From positions 1-64,000 of the forward strand of contig JAVLUZ010000719.1 in the NCBI GenBank assembly GCA_036768485.1: a stretch of DNA of 64,000 bases. The letters are read 5' to 3'. The first letter of the stretch is position 1, and every line of letters starts with the position of its first letter. Below, piece after piece: positions 44,401-54,521 of the stretch. A program made the position numbers and the translations under genes. The DNA is from Mermis nigrescens (taxonomy: Eukaryota; Nematoda; Enoplea; Mermithida; Mermithidae). The notes under the pieces were generated by a model. It saw nothing but the letters and a program-made list of their open reading frames with translations. It ran no database searches and was not told where the DNA came from.

Positions 44401-45831
44401 AAAAGAATTAATATCAACCCAAGTCGAATTAAAAGTTTCTAAATCAACATTGATTGGTAAAGAATAAATAGAAACTGGAGGTACTAAAATTGTGTCTTTC
44501 ACTGAGACAAAAGCGATTCGTTCTTTTTGGTTTGTTGAGAAAATTAATGGAATAGGTTTATTTTGACCAAAACGAGCACATTTTTGTTTATAGTCAAAAG
44601 TGAAACGTTGTGAACTGCCACATAATTTATTTATTACGTCACAGCCTATTATTATAGAATAAGGACTGTTTTGCATTATGACAAATTTTATAGATAAGTT
44701 TTGAGTTCCAATCTGTACGTCTAAAATAATTTCACCAGGTGATTGTATAGCATGACCAGTAATAGAAGTGGCTGTAACCGCTTGACGCGGTTGCAAGGGT
44801 TGGTCATCTTTACACTCTAAATACGTAATATTATCTAAAATTGACACTGTAGACCCTGTGTCAACAAGGGCTAGTAGCCGACGTCCGTTGGGCATACGGA
44901 CATGTATATGAGGCCGGGACATAGCTATCCCGGTTTGTGCAATGGCCAAAATCGGCGTACGATTTCGGCGCCGATAATGTGTTTCGGCGGATATTTCTGG
45001 CTGCTGGGCGCGATAACGAACTGTCAGGGGCTGTCGGCTCAAGGGGTGTGAATGTCGAGGGCAGCACAATGATGTCATTTGCGTGCACAAACGTGGGCAC
45101 AGCATAGCGAACCAGCGGCAAGCAGATGAGCAAACGCCGCAACCCCAATGACACCAGATACAGCACCAGCCGTATCTCAGCCCTAGATAGCCTAAACCAA
45201 GCACAATTATAATGACAAAACACCAAAATATTGCATTAGTTAAGGTCTGGCCGATTCCACTTGTAAGTGAAGATATAGCATGACCAGTTTGCTGAAATAA
45301 ACCACTTACTGCGGTCTGGAGGTGTGAAACCGCCAGACCATTAACGTCTTTTACGCCATCCCCAATATCGCGCAAAACTTGGCGAAATTGTGCCGGATCT
45401 ATGTTTAGGGTGGACGTAAAATTCACGAGTTGTTGCATTTGCTGTCGCAACCGCCAGGTTTCGAGAGCAGTGAGCTCGAGTGACGTCTGAAAAGGCGGTT
45501 GGCGCCCTAGATCCCGAAAAACCATCGGGGCGTCAAAAATGATGGTGGTGGGTGAATCTAGGAGTATCGAAGCGTCCAACCGTCGTTGTAATAGTGGTTT
45601 GACGTCAACTACGCCGTGGGAACTTATCCATCGGTGCTGGCTGGCGTCATAATGGACGCCAGAAGGTGCTTGAAAGCAGGGCACCTGCGGAGCAGCTGAA
45701 ACTAAGTCTTGCGTTCCTGGCAAAATAAAATACAGAGTTTCGTTAATAACAAGCGGCAAGAGCGCATAGCACTCCTTGCCGACACGATAATTCCAAAAAT
45801 AAGGTCGGGCTGAACCTGAACGCATGGCCAA
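41410..45831 (-). CDS. pol: Gypsy Pol polyprotein fused to a C-terminal envelope-like domain, 1473 aa, open
   Basis: One uninterrupted frame. Residues 1 to about 290: envelope-like part (see 44960-46144) with a membrane span at about 200-222 and a Cys-rich tail. Protease: DTGS at 324-327. Reverse transcriptase about 640-830: DLEQGYHQIEL, LPFGLSNGPATFQ, YLDD at 754-757. RNase H: catalytic-type D903 in TDASGTGIGG. Integrase: His/Cys zinc binding near H1121 to C1151/C1154 (CLPC), catalytic D1184, D1243, E1279, the last pair separated by 35 residues (DD35E). The tail IRVIHLNQIRPF is typical of Gypsy integrase ends. All catalytic motifs are present. It lies one base back (-1) from gag, like an ordinary gag-pol pair, but I see no standard slippery heptamer. 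Start is nominal, since it would be entered from gag. Confidence 0.92.
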   Translation of the reverse strand: MAMRSGSARPYFWNYRVGKECYALLPLVINETLYFILPGTQDLVSAAPQVPCFQAPSGVHYDASQHRWISSHGVVDVKPLLQRRLDASILLDSPTTIIFDAPMVFRDLGRQPPFQTSLELTALETWRLRQQMQQLVNFTSTLNIDPAQFRQVLRDIGDGVKDVNGLAVSHLQTAVSGLFQQTGHAISSLTSGIGQTLTNAIFWCFVIIIVLGLGYLGLRYGWCCIWCHWGCGVCSSACRWFAMLCPRLCTQMTSLCCPRHSHPLSRQPLTVRYRAQQPEISAETHYRRRNRTPILAIAQTGIAMSRPHIHVRMPNGRRLLALVDTGSTVSILDNITYLECKDDQPLQPRQAVTATSITGHAIQSPGEIILDVQIGTQNLSIKFVIMQNSPYSIIIGCDVINKLCGSSQRFTFDYKQKCARFGQNKPIPLIFSTNQKERIAFVSVKDTILVPPVSIYSLPINVDLETFNSTWVDINSFTPYDAIYVPNLRLNLNENHFSSLPIINYSKQPIRLYKNMRIARVCSVNHVLTGEEVGECRENQCQEKLKNFRELIQEKLIHVPDPSVRKQFSEFLEKNSSIFGVNRSLGRTSIVQHGIDTANHRPISQPPYRIPYAKRQIVEEHVNKMLENGIIRPSQSPWAAPIVLVDKKDGSKRFCVDYRKLNECTVKDSYPLPLIEDIFSQLKGSTIFTTLDLEQGYHQIELIEEDKNKTAFNSFLGLFEFNVLPFGLSNGPATFQRTMEKVLRDLKWRNCFVYLDDILICSSDPETHIKQLKQVFDRLGRAGLTLKLQKCEFALNEVSYLGHIIDCNGLHVNPAKIDGLFHMSVPQTVTEVRSFLGLANYYRRFIKNFADKTHALNKLLRKNVHFVWSEECMQSFQTIKNDLVSATTLAFPDFSQPFLVQTDASGTGIGGVLAQMIEGQECPVAFVSRTLTKAERNYSTVEKEALAITYAIKQFRSYLYGHHFTLITDHAPIRLLKIHDSAPSRLVRWVLSLQEYDYEIIYRKGRENANADALSRLPAAPIITKAAINAKQVCTVEMPRDLISMQRRDVFLGAIFRLLQARRVPSHMNAEQWDAAENYLLGNDGVLKYQKDPNAEPLVAVPRRLIPTLLQALHDDATSGHLAFQRTYEKAKERFFWPGLRSDIFKYCRECLPCQKRQPITYFLPVQPLHSIPAAAAMQHWVMDTMGPLPTAHGKTNILVFIDRMTKWAETVATVDIRATTIAEHFLERIVLRFGAPKVVQSDRGAGFVAAVFQEVCRLYQVRHITSTAYCPQTNGLVERFNRTLQTMLTTTVQDEQNEWDRFLPAVTFAYNTTRHASTGYTPYYLVYGRQAKLPMEQALVADTPDEPEAPSVREIHRHLRLARRFAIEAAQKAQRQQKEQYDRRNRTEKPTPRYHPGQLVLLRNARATSKFHSRWLGPYEIRRVRPPNATIRELAGRRRIRVIHLNQIRPFRGEKRDALNDADTMSDGSIEY

Positions 45832-46144
45832 ATGAGGAGGGTTTCCCCTGCGACTCGGGCTGCTACATCATTACGCTGAGTCCATAACCTTGCAGCTAAA
45901 GTAGCATCTAAACGCAATAACTGACGCACAGTTTGAAGTTGCGCATCAGCTATACGACAAATATGCGTCCAGATTTGAGAAAAACGGGTGGTTTCCCAGC
46001 GATTAAAAGAAGCTTCTAAATACTGTAATCGAGAATTTATTTCCGCAGATTCTCCGGATTTTATAAGATTAGCTGGTGCGGGGATTTCCGAAAAATTTTG
46101 AGAAATATTTGATTCTGGTTGTGCCAAATGAAAAGTTTCATTAT
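44960..46144 (-). pseudogene. Envelope-like (chuvirus-type glycoprotein) segment between gag and protease
   Basis: Upstream part, in the gag frame (about 46144-45790): NSRLQYLEAS, RFSQIWTHICRIADAQLQ, ARVAGETLLIWPC. Downstream part, in the pol frame (about 45790-44960): GKECYALLPLVI, YFILPG, VPCFQAPSG, HRWISSHGVV, then a helical stretch with an N-glycosylation motif (NFTS), a hydrophobic anchor (FWCFVIIIVLGLGYLGL) and many Cys. This order of blocks is what I know from glycoproteins of chuviruses and of env-bearing animal retroelements (class III fusion type). The two parts are one base out of frame near 45790, and the first half of such a protein is missing, so it is partial and broken as a membrane protein. 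It is in frame with protease downstream. Confidence 0.62.
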
Positions 46145-46663
46145 CATAAGCTTGCATAGCTAATTGCTGTAGCTCAAGGGCATACCTGATAACGGGTTTC
46201 CGGGGCCCCTGTCTACGATTATGCAACTGTAAGGCTTTTAATTCCGTGTTTTCGATGGGTACAAAACGACGACGGAGTCGCTCGATCAAGGCATTAAAGT
46301 CTAGAGCGAGCCGCTCCTCGTCAGGGATGGATTCGTAAGCCACTTCAGCGAAATCTCTTAAATAGGTTGGGAGTATTACCCTTTGTTTTTGGTTATCCCA
46401 ACCATTGGCCACAGCAACGCGAATAAAACGATCGGTCCACCGGTCAAAATTTTCGTCTGACCGCCCGTGAAAATACTCACCTATGCTAGCAGGTCCACCT
46501 GTGCTAGCAGAAACTACAGGGGCGCCGGTGGCGCCACCTGCTGAGCGTCTTCCATTTGACGCTGCTGGCGTCTTACCGTTACTTCTAAGCGCTCTAATTG
46601 TTCTCTCATTCGTTCCATGGTATTAGTTGGCTGTAAGCTCGTAGAGACCTTACGACTGCTCAT
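46145..46663 (-). pseudogene. gag: Truncated gag with one frameshift
   Basis: ATG 46663 opens a 49-codon Gln/Arg-rich coiled-coil start (MERMREQLERLEV) that meets TAG at 46514. One base back the frame continues as EYFHGRSDENFDRW, a typical capsid opening, then WDNQKQRVILPTYL and IERLRRRFVP, as in Gypsy capsids. Capsid similarity ends near 46145 where the envelope-like part begins in the same frame. No CCHC nucleocapsid knuckle is present. Confidence 0.75.
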
Positions 46664-49317
46664 CAGATTTTGAATTTTAATCTAAATTCTAAATATATAT
46701 TTTGCTCAAGAAAAATATTTATAATCATCTAATTGATCGCAAATTCGTGGACATTTCATGTTGCAAAGTGCATTTTTAGCTATCCAAAAAAAACAGCATG
46801 AGAAAAATATTAAAAATCGCATGCTTGTAGATATCTTGTGGCTTCTCATCGAATTATATACTGAAATATAGCGCCAAAAGAATTTTTATAATCATACAAT
46901 TTCAAGCTTGCTTTTGAAGCGAAATTCGGCAAGGTATATTGAAACAAATTTTCAAAATTTAGGAACGCACCGTTAAATGTAATGCATTTCGGCTGATATG
47001 TCGAATAAAGGCGAACATACACTATATCGAGCGAACCTCTGAAATTTTACAAACAATTAATTATTGTACCGGTTGACATGCACTTGTTATATCTTTATAC
47101 GTTCACTCGAAAACTAGTTATGGTCACCGCCTGAGACCGATATGCTGCTGCTTAAATACGCACTTACCATTAGAAGCGTTGCCCTTGCGCTTATTACTAG
47201 GTTACATATTCTGTTTTACGCTGCTTCCGTCGGCATCACATTTATAAGGCGAGCAACACAATAAAACAACTTTTATGAACCGCGCGGTTTAACGCCTCGA
47301 GTGACCACCGACCATGCCATATTGCAATTTATGTAGGTCATCTCGGGAAAGCCGACAACTGCGCCACTACAGCGTACACACGTGTGTCAACACAAAAAAA
47401 TCATGCCCCCAAACAGTTTCAATGTAACCTCACGCCGATTCACTAATTAATAAACAATGGGGCATACGGTAGCGGCCAGCTCGCTACACAATTGACCGGT
47501 CCACTACGTCTACGTCACCTATGACGGACTATAAACGGCTGGCGGGCAATAGTATACACAAAACACAGTATCACAGGTAAGGCGCGTGCATATAGTGTGC
47601 ATGATTCGACATGTGCGTTTCGGGGATCGCTCTTTTAATCGCGCAAATTAGGTTGCAAAGTTTCGAATAGAAATTATGCAATTACGAAAGGACAAAATTA
47701 CGTATTTTGATCATCCTTTTTGGTTCGACCGTTTGACATTATGAAGTGAAAATGCGTTCAGTGACCAGAAAGTGTCCGAGAATTGAGTTTCGGGTTGAAC
47801 GTGTCAGTCCGTGAATTTTCGGTGAACTCTTTAGATCACATTAAAAGTAACCTTAGGTAATTTTCAAGGTAAACAAAATCGGTAAGTTTAGGTCGCATTT
47901 AAAAGTGATAAGGTGAAATGACCGAAAACGGTACAATTTCTCAGGTACTTCGGAAAATAGAATGAAAAATATCGTTCAAAATTGAAATGTTGTCCTTGAT
48001 AATATGAAATTGTTCAACCAAATTTTACGAATAACAAATTGGATCTCGCTCTCTCAAAATCTCGCTAACTTTGCAGAAGAATGCGCGCCTGGCTCGGAGA
48101 AGGTCGCGTAGATAGGTATAAACAAGTAACTTTGCATGCGTGATGAAGTGAACGGCCTGATAGGGCACGAGCGGTCAAATATCCGAGGATTTCAAAATTG
48201 CATAATGTTTAGAATAATATAAGAAACTTTGCATATTTACTTTTCAAGGTTATTGTGAATATTTGCAATGAATTCACGAAAACTATCCGAAAAGTGCTTC
48301 GACAATCGGTACAGCATAAAGCACAACATGCACATATGTACGAACTCAAATGAGCAGGTTATGACTGGGGTAAAGTGGGAATTGTAATCGAGCTAACACA
48401 ATTAACATGTTTGCAATAGATTTTGCGAAAGTATTAATTTTCGTATTAGGTAAAATTATTCGAACTATTTGTTCTAGCTCAGTTAATGCAATTAGCATGC
48501 ACAATAAAGTAACTGGCATTTGATTTTTAAAATTATTACTTTTATTTACATTGAGTTCGCAAAAACAATTTAAAGGGGTTCGAAAATTAGTGACAGCAAA
48601 GGATACGAGCATGCACAGCAGTAAAATCGAGTGAACAGCTCACAACCAGATATAGTCTTTGGTGTAAGTTAGCACACTTAATACGTGTTGCATTTTCAAC
48701 GAAAAATCTGATTTTCGTATTGTAAAAATTATTTGAAATCCGTTCAGTTATTAGCAAACATATGCAAATGCGAGTTCAGTAAAATAGTCACGATTAGATT
48801 ATGCAGAGATTTCGAAATAAGCTAGTTATTTACACATTTCGTACCTTTTTCAGCCAAAACTTCATAGTTTTTGTCTTTTCCCGTGAATTACTGAGAAATA
48901 TTTCGCATCAACGAGGAGTAAAAACAATATTGCAAGGTTCAAATCAGATATCGCCAGCTTATTGCTCATCGCAGCCGTGTGAAACAACGTAGTGGAAATT
49001 ACGCACATAATTATGTTAAAAAAGAATCAGAAATATTTGATAGCACATATTTTTATCGGACCACCCACAAAAACAGGCATCGCCTACATCAGGCACATGG
49101 GTTCGATGTGATGATCGAGCTAATGGAATTAAGAACGAATTTTCCCCATCACACATACAGGCGGATTTGGAAAATGATATAAACATCCATCGAGCAGCAG
49201 GAAAAGGGATCAACACAAAAGGTCGAGCTAATCGGCGTAAACTGGCGCTACACGTGTTGGTCGCCGGGTAGTTCCGGTGTACGGTAGGTGGCGAGAGGTC
49301 TTGAGAAGTGATCAGTT
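46664..49317 (-). other. Long leader of the LTR element, no gene recognised
   Basis: About 2.65 kb between the primer site and gag without a convincing coding frame. Leaders in this group are usually a few hundred bases. It may hold a decayed gene, internal promoter or packaging signal; nothing specific is visible. Confidence 0.55.
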
Positions 49318-49334
49318 TCCCAGATTGCCCCCCA
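49318..49334 (-). promoter_or_regulatory. Probable primer binding site
   Basis: Three bases inside the 5' LTR the sense strand reads TGGGGGGCAATCTGGGA, beginning TGG as expected for pairing with a tRNA 3' CCA. I cannot assign the tRNA. Confidence 0.5.
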
Positions 49335-49337
49335 ATA

Positions 49338-49616
49338 TGTAAGACCATGGTCAATCTTACACAAGGGATCTTAATTCATACCTACCGTACGTACTCTGCA
49401 TAAAGCTAGAATGCCGGAAACTGACCATTTTACTATGGTGCATGGAGTATATATAACCCCATCTAAGTATCCGCCTACTTGATTAGTGCCTACCTACTTA
49501 TACATATTACCAACCCACCACCTAATAACAGGAATATAAACACGTATTATGATAAGAGAAACGACATTAACACATAAACCCATTTTATCATGTCTTTATA
49601 TCCTATCTTTGTTACA
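49338..49616 (-). repeat. 5' LTR
   Basis: 279 bp, same ends as the 3' LTR; differences near positions 13-16, 40-42, 65-72, 84 and 170 of the repeat. Confidence 0.93.
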
Positions 49617-49621
49617 CTGCC

Positions 49622-50055
49622 CATCTACGGGTGTGACCGTTTTTCTGGCACATCAAGACCATTTTTTGCATGAAAGTTATTTTTAGTCTGCTCCACTGAA
49701 TGCCCCAAAATATGTGCTTTTTCTTGGACATAAAAAGGATAAAAAGGTATCTTGCATTGATACAATTTTGCAAAGAAAAGCTTCATGAGCTTATCAATTG
49801 CTAAACACAGTATCATGATTATCACTTCAGTTCAAACTGATTTTTTAATTCATTTATATTGACTCAAAAACTGATCCGTGCACAACGTTTTGTGAAATTT
49901 AGTATAAATCATACCATGTGCAGCACTCTCTCTATATGCGCAGGAATTTTTATTCTGCAGGATAAGAGCAACTTGTATGTACGTGACCGATAGGTCATAA
50001 TTTTGCCTAAATATTCTAGACGCGGGCTTTACTGTTGCTTCTATCAGTATTAAGA
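49622..50055. other. Unassigned intergenic DNA
   Basis: No gene or clear repeat between the LTR element and the next LINE. Confidence 0.4.
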
Positions 50056-50224
50056 CAACAACAACAAAGATTTATTGCAAAACGTACAAGATATGGTAAA
50101 AATAAAGACACAGCGTACGATACAAAGATATGATAAAACGATATGACTAAAACGTCAGCAACGGGACACGCAGTCACGAACGTGAAAACTTACGCGTGCC
50201 CCTTCAGATGAACAGAAAAATCAA

Positions 50225-52967
50225 GAGCATTTAGTTTGCGTTTAAAAAATTTCTAAGCTAGGTGAATTTACAACATCAACTGGAAGTGAATTCCACAGAT
50301 TCACATATCTGTGACTGAAATCATACTTGAGAATATCTGAACGAGCTACTGGAACAGTCAGTTTAAGGTTATTGACAGAGCGAGTATAGTTGCGATTGAA
50401 TGCGAAAAACTCGTCACAGAGAATGTGTGATTTTCCATTAATAATCTGATAATAAAAGGATAAAGCAAAACGAATACGGCGTATTTTCGAGACGTTCTAA
50501 CGACAGACTTTTTAAACGATCATTATATGACAAACCACTGTTAAAACCAAAAATACAACGGGTAAACTTGCGCTGAACTCGCTCGATACGATCAATATCT
50601 CTGAATACGATAAGGACTCCAAACGGTACAGCAGTACTCTAAAAGCGGACGAACATATACAACAAAAGCGCGAGACAAAATTTCATGATCACGAGAGAAG
50701 AATAACTTCAGTATCAGACTGGATCGCTGAGAAGCTTTTTTAATCACTCCATGATAGTGCTGCTGAAATTTCAAATTTTGAGACATTAGAACACCTAAAT
50801 CGCGGACACAGTCAGAATCAGAAGGTAAAAGTTGATTTCCAATAAAATATTGATGTTTAGGATTATTATAACCCATGTACAAAACTGAGCATTTATCAAT
50901 AGATATCTGAAGCTGCCATTCACGCGACCATGTATAAAGCTTATTAAAGGTCGTTTTGAAGTATAGTTTTAGAAGAGGACAAATTATACATTTTAACATC
51001 GTCAGCAAATAACCGAATACGACTACTCATATTATCACATAAATCATTAATGTAAATCAGAAAAAGGGTTGGCCCTATCACGCTCCCTTGCGGGACGCCG
51101 CTAGTTACATTAAAGCTATCTGAAAAAGAACTATTAACAACAACGCACTGAGATCGAGAGGATAAAAAAGATTTAAGCCAGTTGAAAAGAAAACCATTTA
51201 GACCATATGCAGAAAGTTTATGAAGTAATTTTGTGTGCGATAAAGAATCGAAAGATTTTTAAAGTCGATAAAAATTACATCTACAGTAGATTTTCTATCA
51301 ATAAATTTTGCCCATTCGTTTTTACACTGTAGCAATTGCATTTCACATGATCGACCTTTTAAAAATCCAAATTGGAGAGGAGAAAGTAAATTATTTATAT
51401 TTAAGTAATCCAGAATCTTTTTTATTAACAATTTTTTCCATAATTTTACAAGGAGAGCAACGCAACGAAATCGGACGATAATTTTCTACACAAGCAGAAT
51501 CACCCTTATTTTTTGAAAACTGGAATAACGTTTGCTTGATACCACAATTTTGGAATTGAACCTGATCGAAAAGAAGTTTCAAAGATAGAAGCAAGAGGAG
51601 GAGAAAGAAAATAACCTAGTTTTTTAATAAAAAATGAGCATAGGCCATCAGGGCCACATGCAGTACTTGGTTTAGATTCGCGAATAGCTCTGTAAACGGT
51701 GTCTACATAGAAATTCATTTCTGCTAACGAAGAAAAAGTACGAGCCTGAAAAACAGGAAGATTTTGATCATCAACAGTGAAAACAGAGGCAAAATATGAG
51801 TTAAAATGATTAGCTTTTACATGATCGTCATCTAATTCAATACCATTAGATAAAGTCAGGGGAAATGAACTTTTCCTGATTTTCAAACGAGAATTAACAA
51901 AATTGTAAAAGTTACGGATATCGCCTGATTTCAAAACTTCTAATTCTTCTTTAGCGTAAAAATTTTTGGTTTCTCTTTTTATAGATTTGCAGAAACTATA
52001 ATAGATAGTTCGATTTGTTCGAGTTTTGAACTTTTTGTAATTTTTCCATAATTTAAGTTTTTTTTTAAAATATAACTTACGGATGTGTTTAGGAAGAACT
52101 TTCTTAAAATTTCTATGTACTTTTTCAGGTATTACATCAGAACTAATAGTTTGAAGAACTGAAACAAAAACATTATACATATCATCTGCCGAAGTACACT
52201 GATTAAATAAATCGGGCCAAGAAACAGTGGCTAATCGCATAGAAATTAACTCGTAATTGGCTTTTCGAAAATTTAAACAAGAGGGCATGTGATTTGTCTC
52301 TTCGTACCCTTGAATTTCGAAAGCAATAGAATTATGACTACTATCAGAAAAAGGGAGGTGATATCTTCACGTTAATGGCTTGATTAAGTGAAAAAAGCAA
52401 ATCTAATATATTATTATCATGAGTTGGACTACGGATTAGTTGCTCCAAACCAGTTGTACAGAAGGTGTCATAAAATAAAGTATTGATGGGATCAGAAGGA
52501 AAGGTGTTGGAGACCCAATTAATTTTAGGAAGATTAAAATCACCAACAATTAATAAAGGATAAGGTACATTAGAAGCCCATTCAATAGAATTACAAAGAC
52601 TTTCAGCATACATAATATCATAAGTAGGAGGACGATAAGCTAGAATAAATCTAGTTTTGAAATCAGTATTGCATAAATCAAAAATTAAAATTTCACAGGC
52701 AGGAAAATTGATAGGAATTTTGATGTGTTTAATATGTAGATTATTATTAGCAAAAACTATAAGTCCACCCCCACGTTTATTTAACCGATCACATCGAATA
52801 ATTTGGTAATTATTTGAACTGCAAAGTAGACTATCTGGAATTTCAGGATAAAGCCAAGATTCACAACAAAGTATTATTTCAAACTGTTTGCTATTTAGTA
52901 ACAGTTTTAAATCACCTAGCTTATTTAACAAACTTCTTGAATTGAAGTACAGAACTTTTAAACGCAA
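50225..52967 (-). pseudogene. LINE ORF2: AP endonuclease + reverse transcriptase, frame-broken
   Basis: Endonuclease 52967-52344: NSRSLLNKL, CESWLYPEIPDS, AYRPPTYD, VGDFNLPKINW, THDNNILDLLFS; the frame is lost just before the expected SDH motif. Linker plus first RT motifs 52288-51506 (ACGPDGLCSFF, NVIPVFKK). RT pieces 51594-51391 and 51431-51198 (LQFGFLKGRSCE, FIDF), then breaks around the active site near 51040, and 51008-50592 (WQLQISIDKCSVLYMG, DLGVLMSQNLK, VRPLLEY). Tail to about 50225 (FSHRYVNLWNSLP). At least five frame breaks. Confidence 0.85.
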
Positions 52968-52991
52968 AGTACGAGAAAGGGGCGCGACTAC

Positions 52992-53867
52992 CTAGGTGAA
53001 GAGTTGGTTATTAATATTACGGTTTGGTTTGCATTTAACACAATTGGCGCGAAAATCGATAAAAAGACCTTGTTCACCTCGAGATTTACGATCGTTGAGC
53101 TCGGAAACCAGTTCGTGTTGACGTTTTCTTTGAAGGAATGATAAGTCAGGACGGCACCGCAAACGCGAAAGTTGGTCTTTGGATTTAACGCGGACTGTCT
53201 TATTGATCAAGGAAACGAAGCGATGCCTTGCCTGAACCGACGCTAGGCAAACTTTGACAAATTGGACGCGGTTTTCGTGAATGGGATCATCACGAAAGAC
53301 GGGTGTAACATCAGATGATACTAGATCGTGACCATCAGAATGAGAATCGATTAGCCGTTTGACCTGATCAATGTCCTCAACACTGTTCGATAAAGGCAAG
53401 TTAAACAGAACAGCATTACATTTCTTAGAATCTCTTTCGAATAGTATCATTAATCAGAGCAGATAGTTCGTTTTTATCATAATTGGTAGGAGAATTTCGA
53501 GAATGTTCAAGACGATCAACTTTCTTTTCTAAATTGGCAAGCTTAGTAGCAAAATCATCTAAGCGACGTTCAATATGCAAATATTTTTTCACAATTGGTT
53601 TACAATGGAAACAATAGAAAGTGGAATCGGGCTTTGAATAAGTTTCATAATCATGATCATTAACTTTCAAACAAGAAGTATGACCCCAACGGTCGCAAAA
53701 ATCGCATAATAAGGCAGTGTCGTCATCAGAAACTAACTTGTAGCAAATGACACAATCACAAGAATTATCGTTCGTATCATCAAGTAAATCAAAGTTGGAC
53801 CTTCGAGATGGTGACTTAGAACGTAGGCTGGTATCCGTGATCTTTGGTGCACCATTTTTTTACCCAT
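52992..53867 (-). pseudogene. LINE ORF1 with PHD-type zinc finger, frame-broken
   Basis: ATG 53867 (MGK). A homopolymer T run directly after the start probably carries the first frameshift; a second lies near 53440, where copy 1 is continuous. PHD-like Cys/His cluster (CVICYKLV, CDFCDRWGHTSC, CFHC) at about 53765-53605. C-terminal part 53450-52992 (RDSKKCNAVLFNLPLSNSVE, KSRGEQGLFIDFRA) is intact and closely matches copy 1. Confidence 0.82.
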
Positions 53868-53925
53868 GGTCGAAATATGTAGGTTTGTAGAGTTGAAATA
53901 TTGATCAAATTAATTAGAAGTAACG

Positions 53926-54314
53926 CATTGCGGCTCTTATGTCCGGTTTTAAGGCTTGGGGTCTGGTTTTGTCTGGTCGAAAGTCTTCTCCGGTTTTCGA
54001 TGTCCAGTTTTTTAAGCAGTTGATTTGCTTTTGCTCGGTCTTAAAATTTTGTACTATATCAAGTTATTGCCATGCTGCATGTTCTTATTCACATCTGCTT
54101 ACTGTAGGCAGCACCATTTCCTGGCTAAACTTTACTCGGAGTTTTTGAAGAATATGGTGTGATTCGATTTTGCGCCATTCCGGCAGAATTGCCGTACAAT
54201 TGCGCAAAAACGATACTTTGTGTCACTAAAAGACGCGGAAAAAAGAAATAAATCAAATCCATACAAAACTCACAGAGGGCATTCGTGTAGCTGGTTCACA
54301 TATGTATTAACATA
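53926..54314. other. Unassigned intergenic DNA
   Basis: TCTGGTTTTGTCTGG-type words at 53940-53975; no gene. Confidence 0.4.
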
Positions 54315-54344
54315 GTCAAATTATAAGGGCGTATGTGTGCGGTC

Positions 54345-54430
54345 GATAGCATCTGAGGAAACGAGAGAAAGTTGCTGGCAGTCGGATTCGAAACGTGGAC
54401 CCTGTCTAAAGTCCAGAACCATAACTAATC
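54345..54430 (-). repeat. tRNA-like unit with B box
   Basis: On the - strand TTAGTCGATTAGTTATGG resembles an A box, CTGGACTTTAGACAGG an anticodon arm, and GTTTCGAATCCGAC a B box, at tRNA-like spacing. Acceptor pairing is not convincing; a tRNA pseudogene or SINE head is likelier than a working tRNA. Confidence 0.45.
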
Positions 54431-54521
54431 GACTAACGATGGTTAATTTCAATAAAGATTGCAAGGTATTCGTGATGTTTTGCTGGTTTACCAGCTGATT
54501 GGGCTTAGGCTTAGTATCATG

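Larger units (their letters stand above)
40587..49616 (-). mobile_element. Complete Gypsy-type LTR retroelement with an envelope-like domain
   Basis: 9.03 kb on the - strand. LTRs at 49338-49616 (5') and 40587-40866 (3') begin TG and end CA and differ at about seven bases plus one indel. CTGCC at 40582-40586 and 49617-49621 is the target duplication. Order in the sense of transcription: 5' LTR, probable primer site, 2.6 kb leader without genes, truncated gag (46663-46145), envelope-like segment (46144-44960), protease, reverse transcriptase, RNase H, integrase (to 41410), 500 bp non-coding, polypurine tract, 3' LTR. PR-RT-RH-IN order and YLDD fit Ty3/Gypsy. A rather young insertion by LTR identity. 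Confidence 0.93.
50056..53925 (-). mobile_element. CR1/L2-type non-LTR retrotransposon, inactive copy 2
   Basis: Same family and order as 6545-10376. The 3' end is marked by (TTG)n on the sense strand (complement of ACAACAACAAC at 50056-50069). The 5' end lies near ATTGATCAAATT at 53901. Nearly full length; both frames broken. Confidence 0.87.

Noticed and set aside
48346..48612. Accessory gene in the LTR-element leader
   Set aside because: Only 88 codons, Leu/Ile-rich, no start context or known motif; not enough to call a gene.
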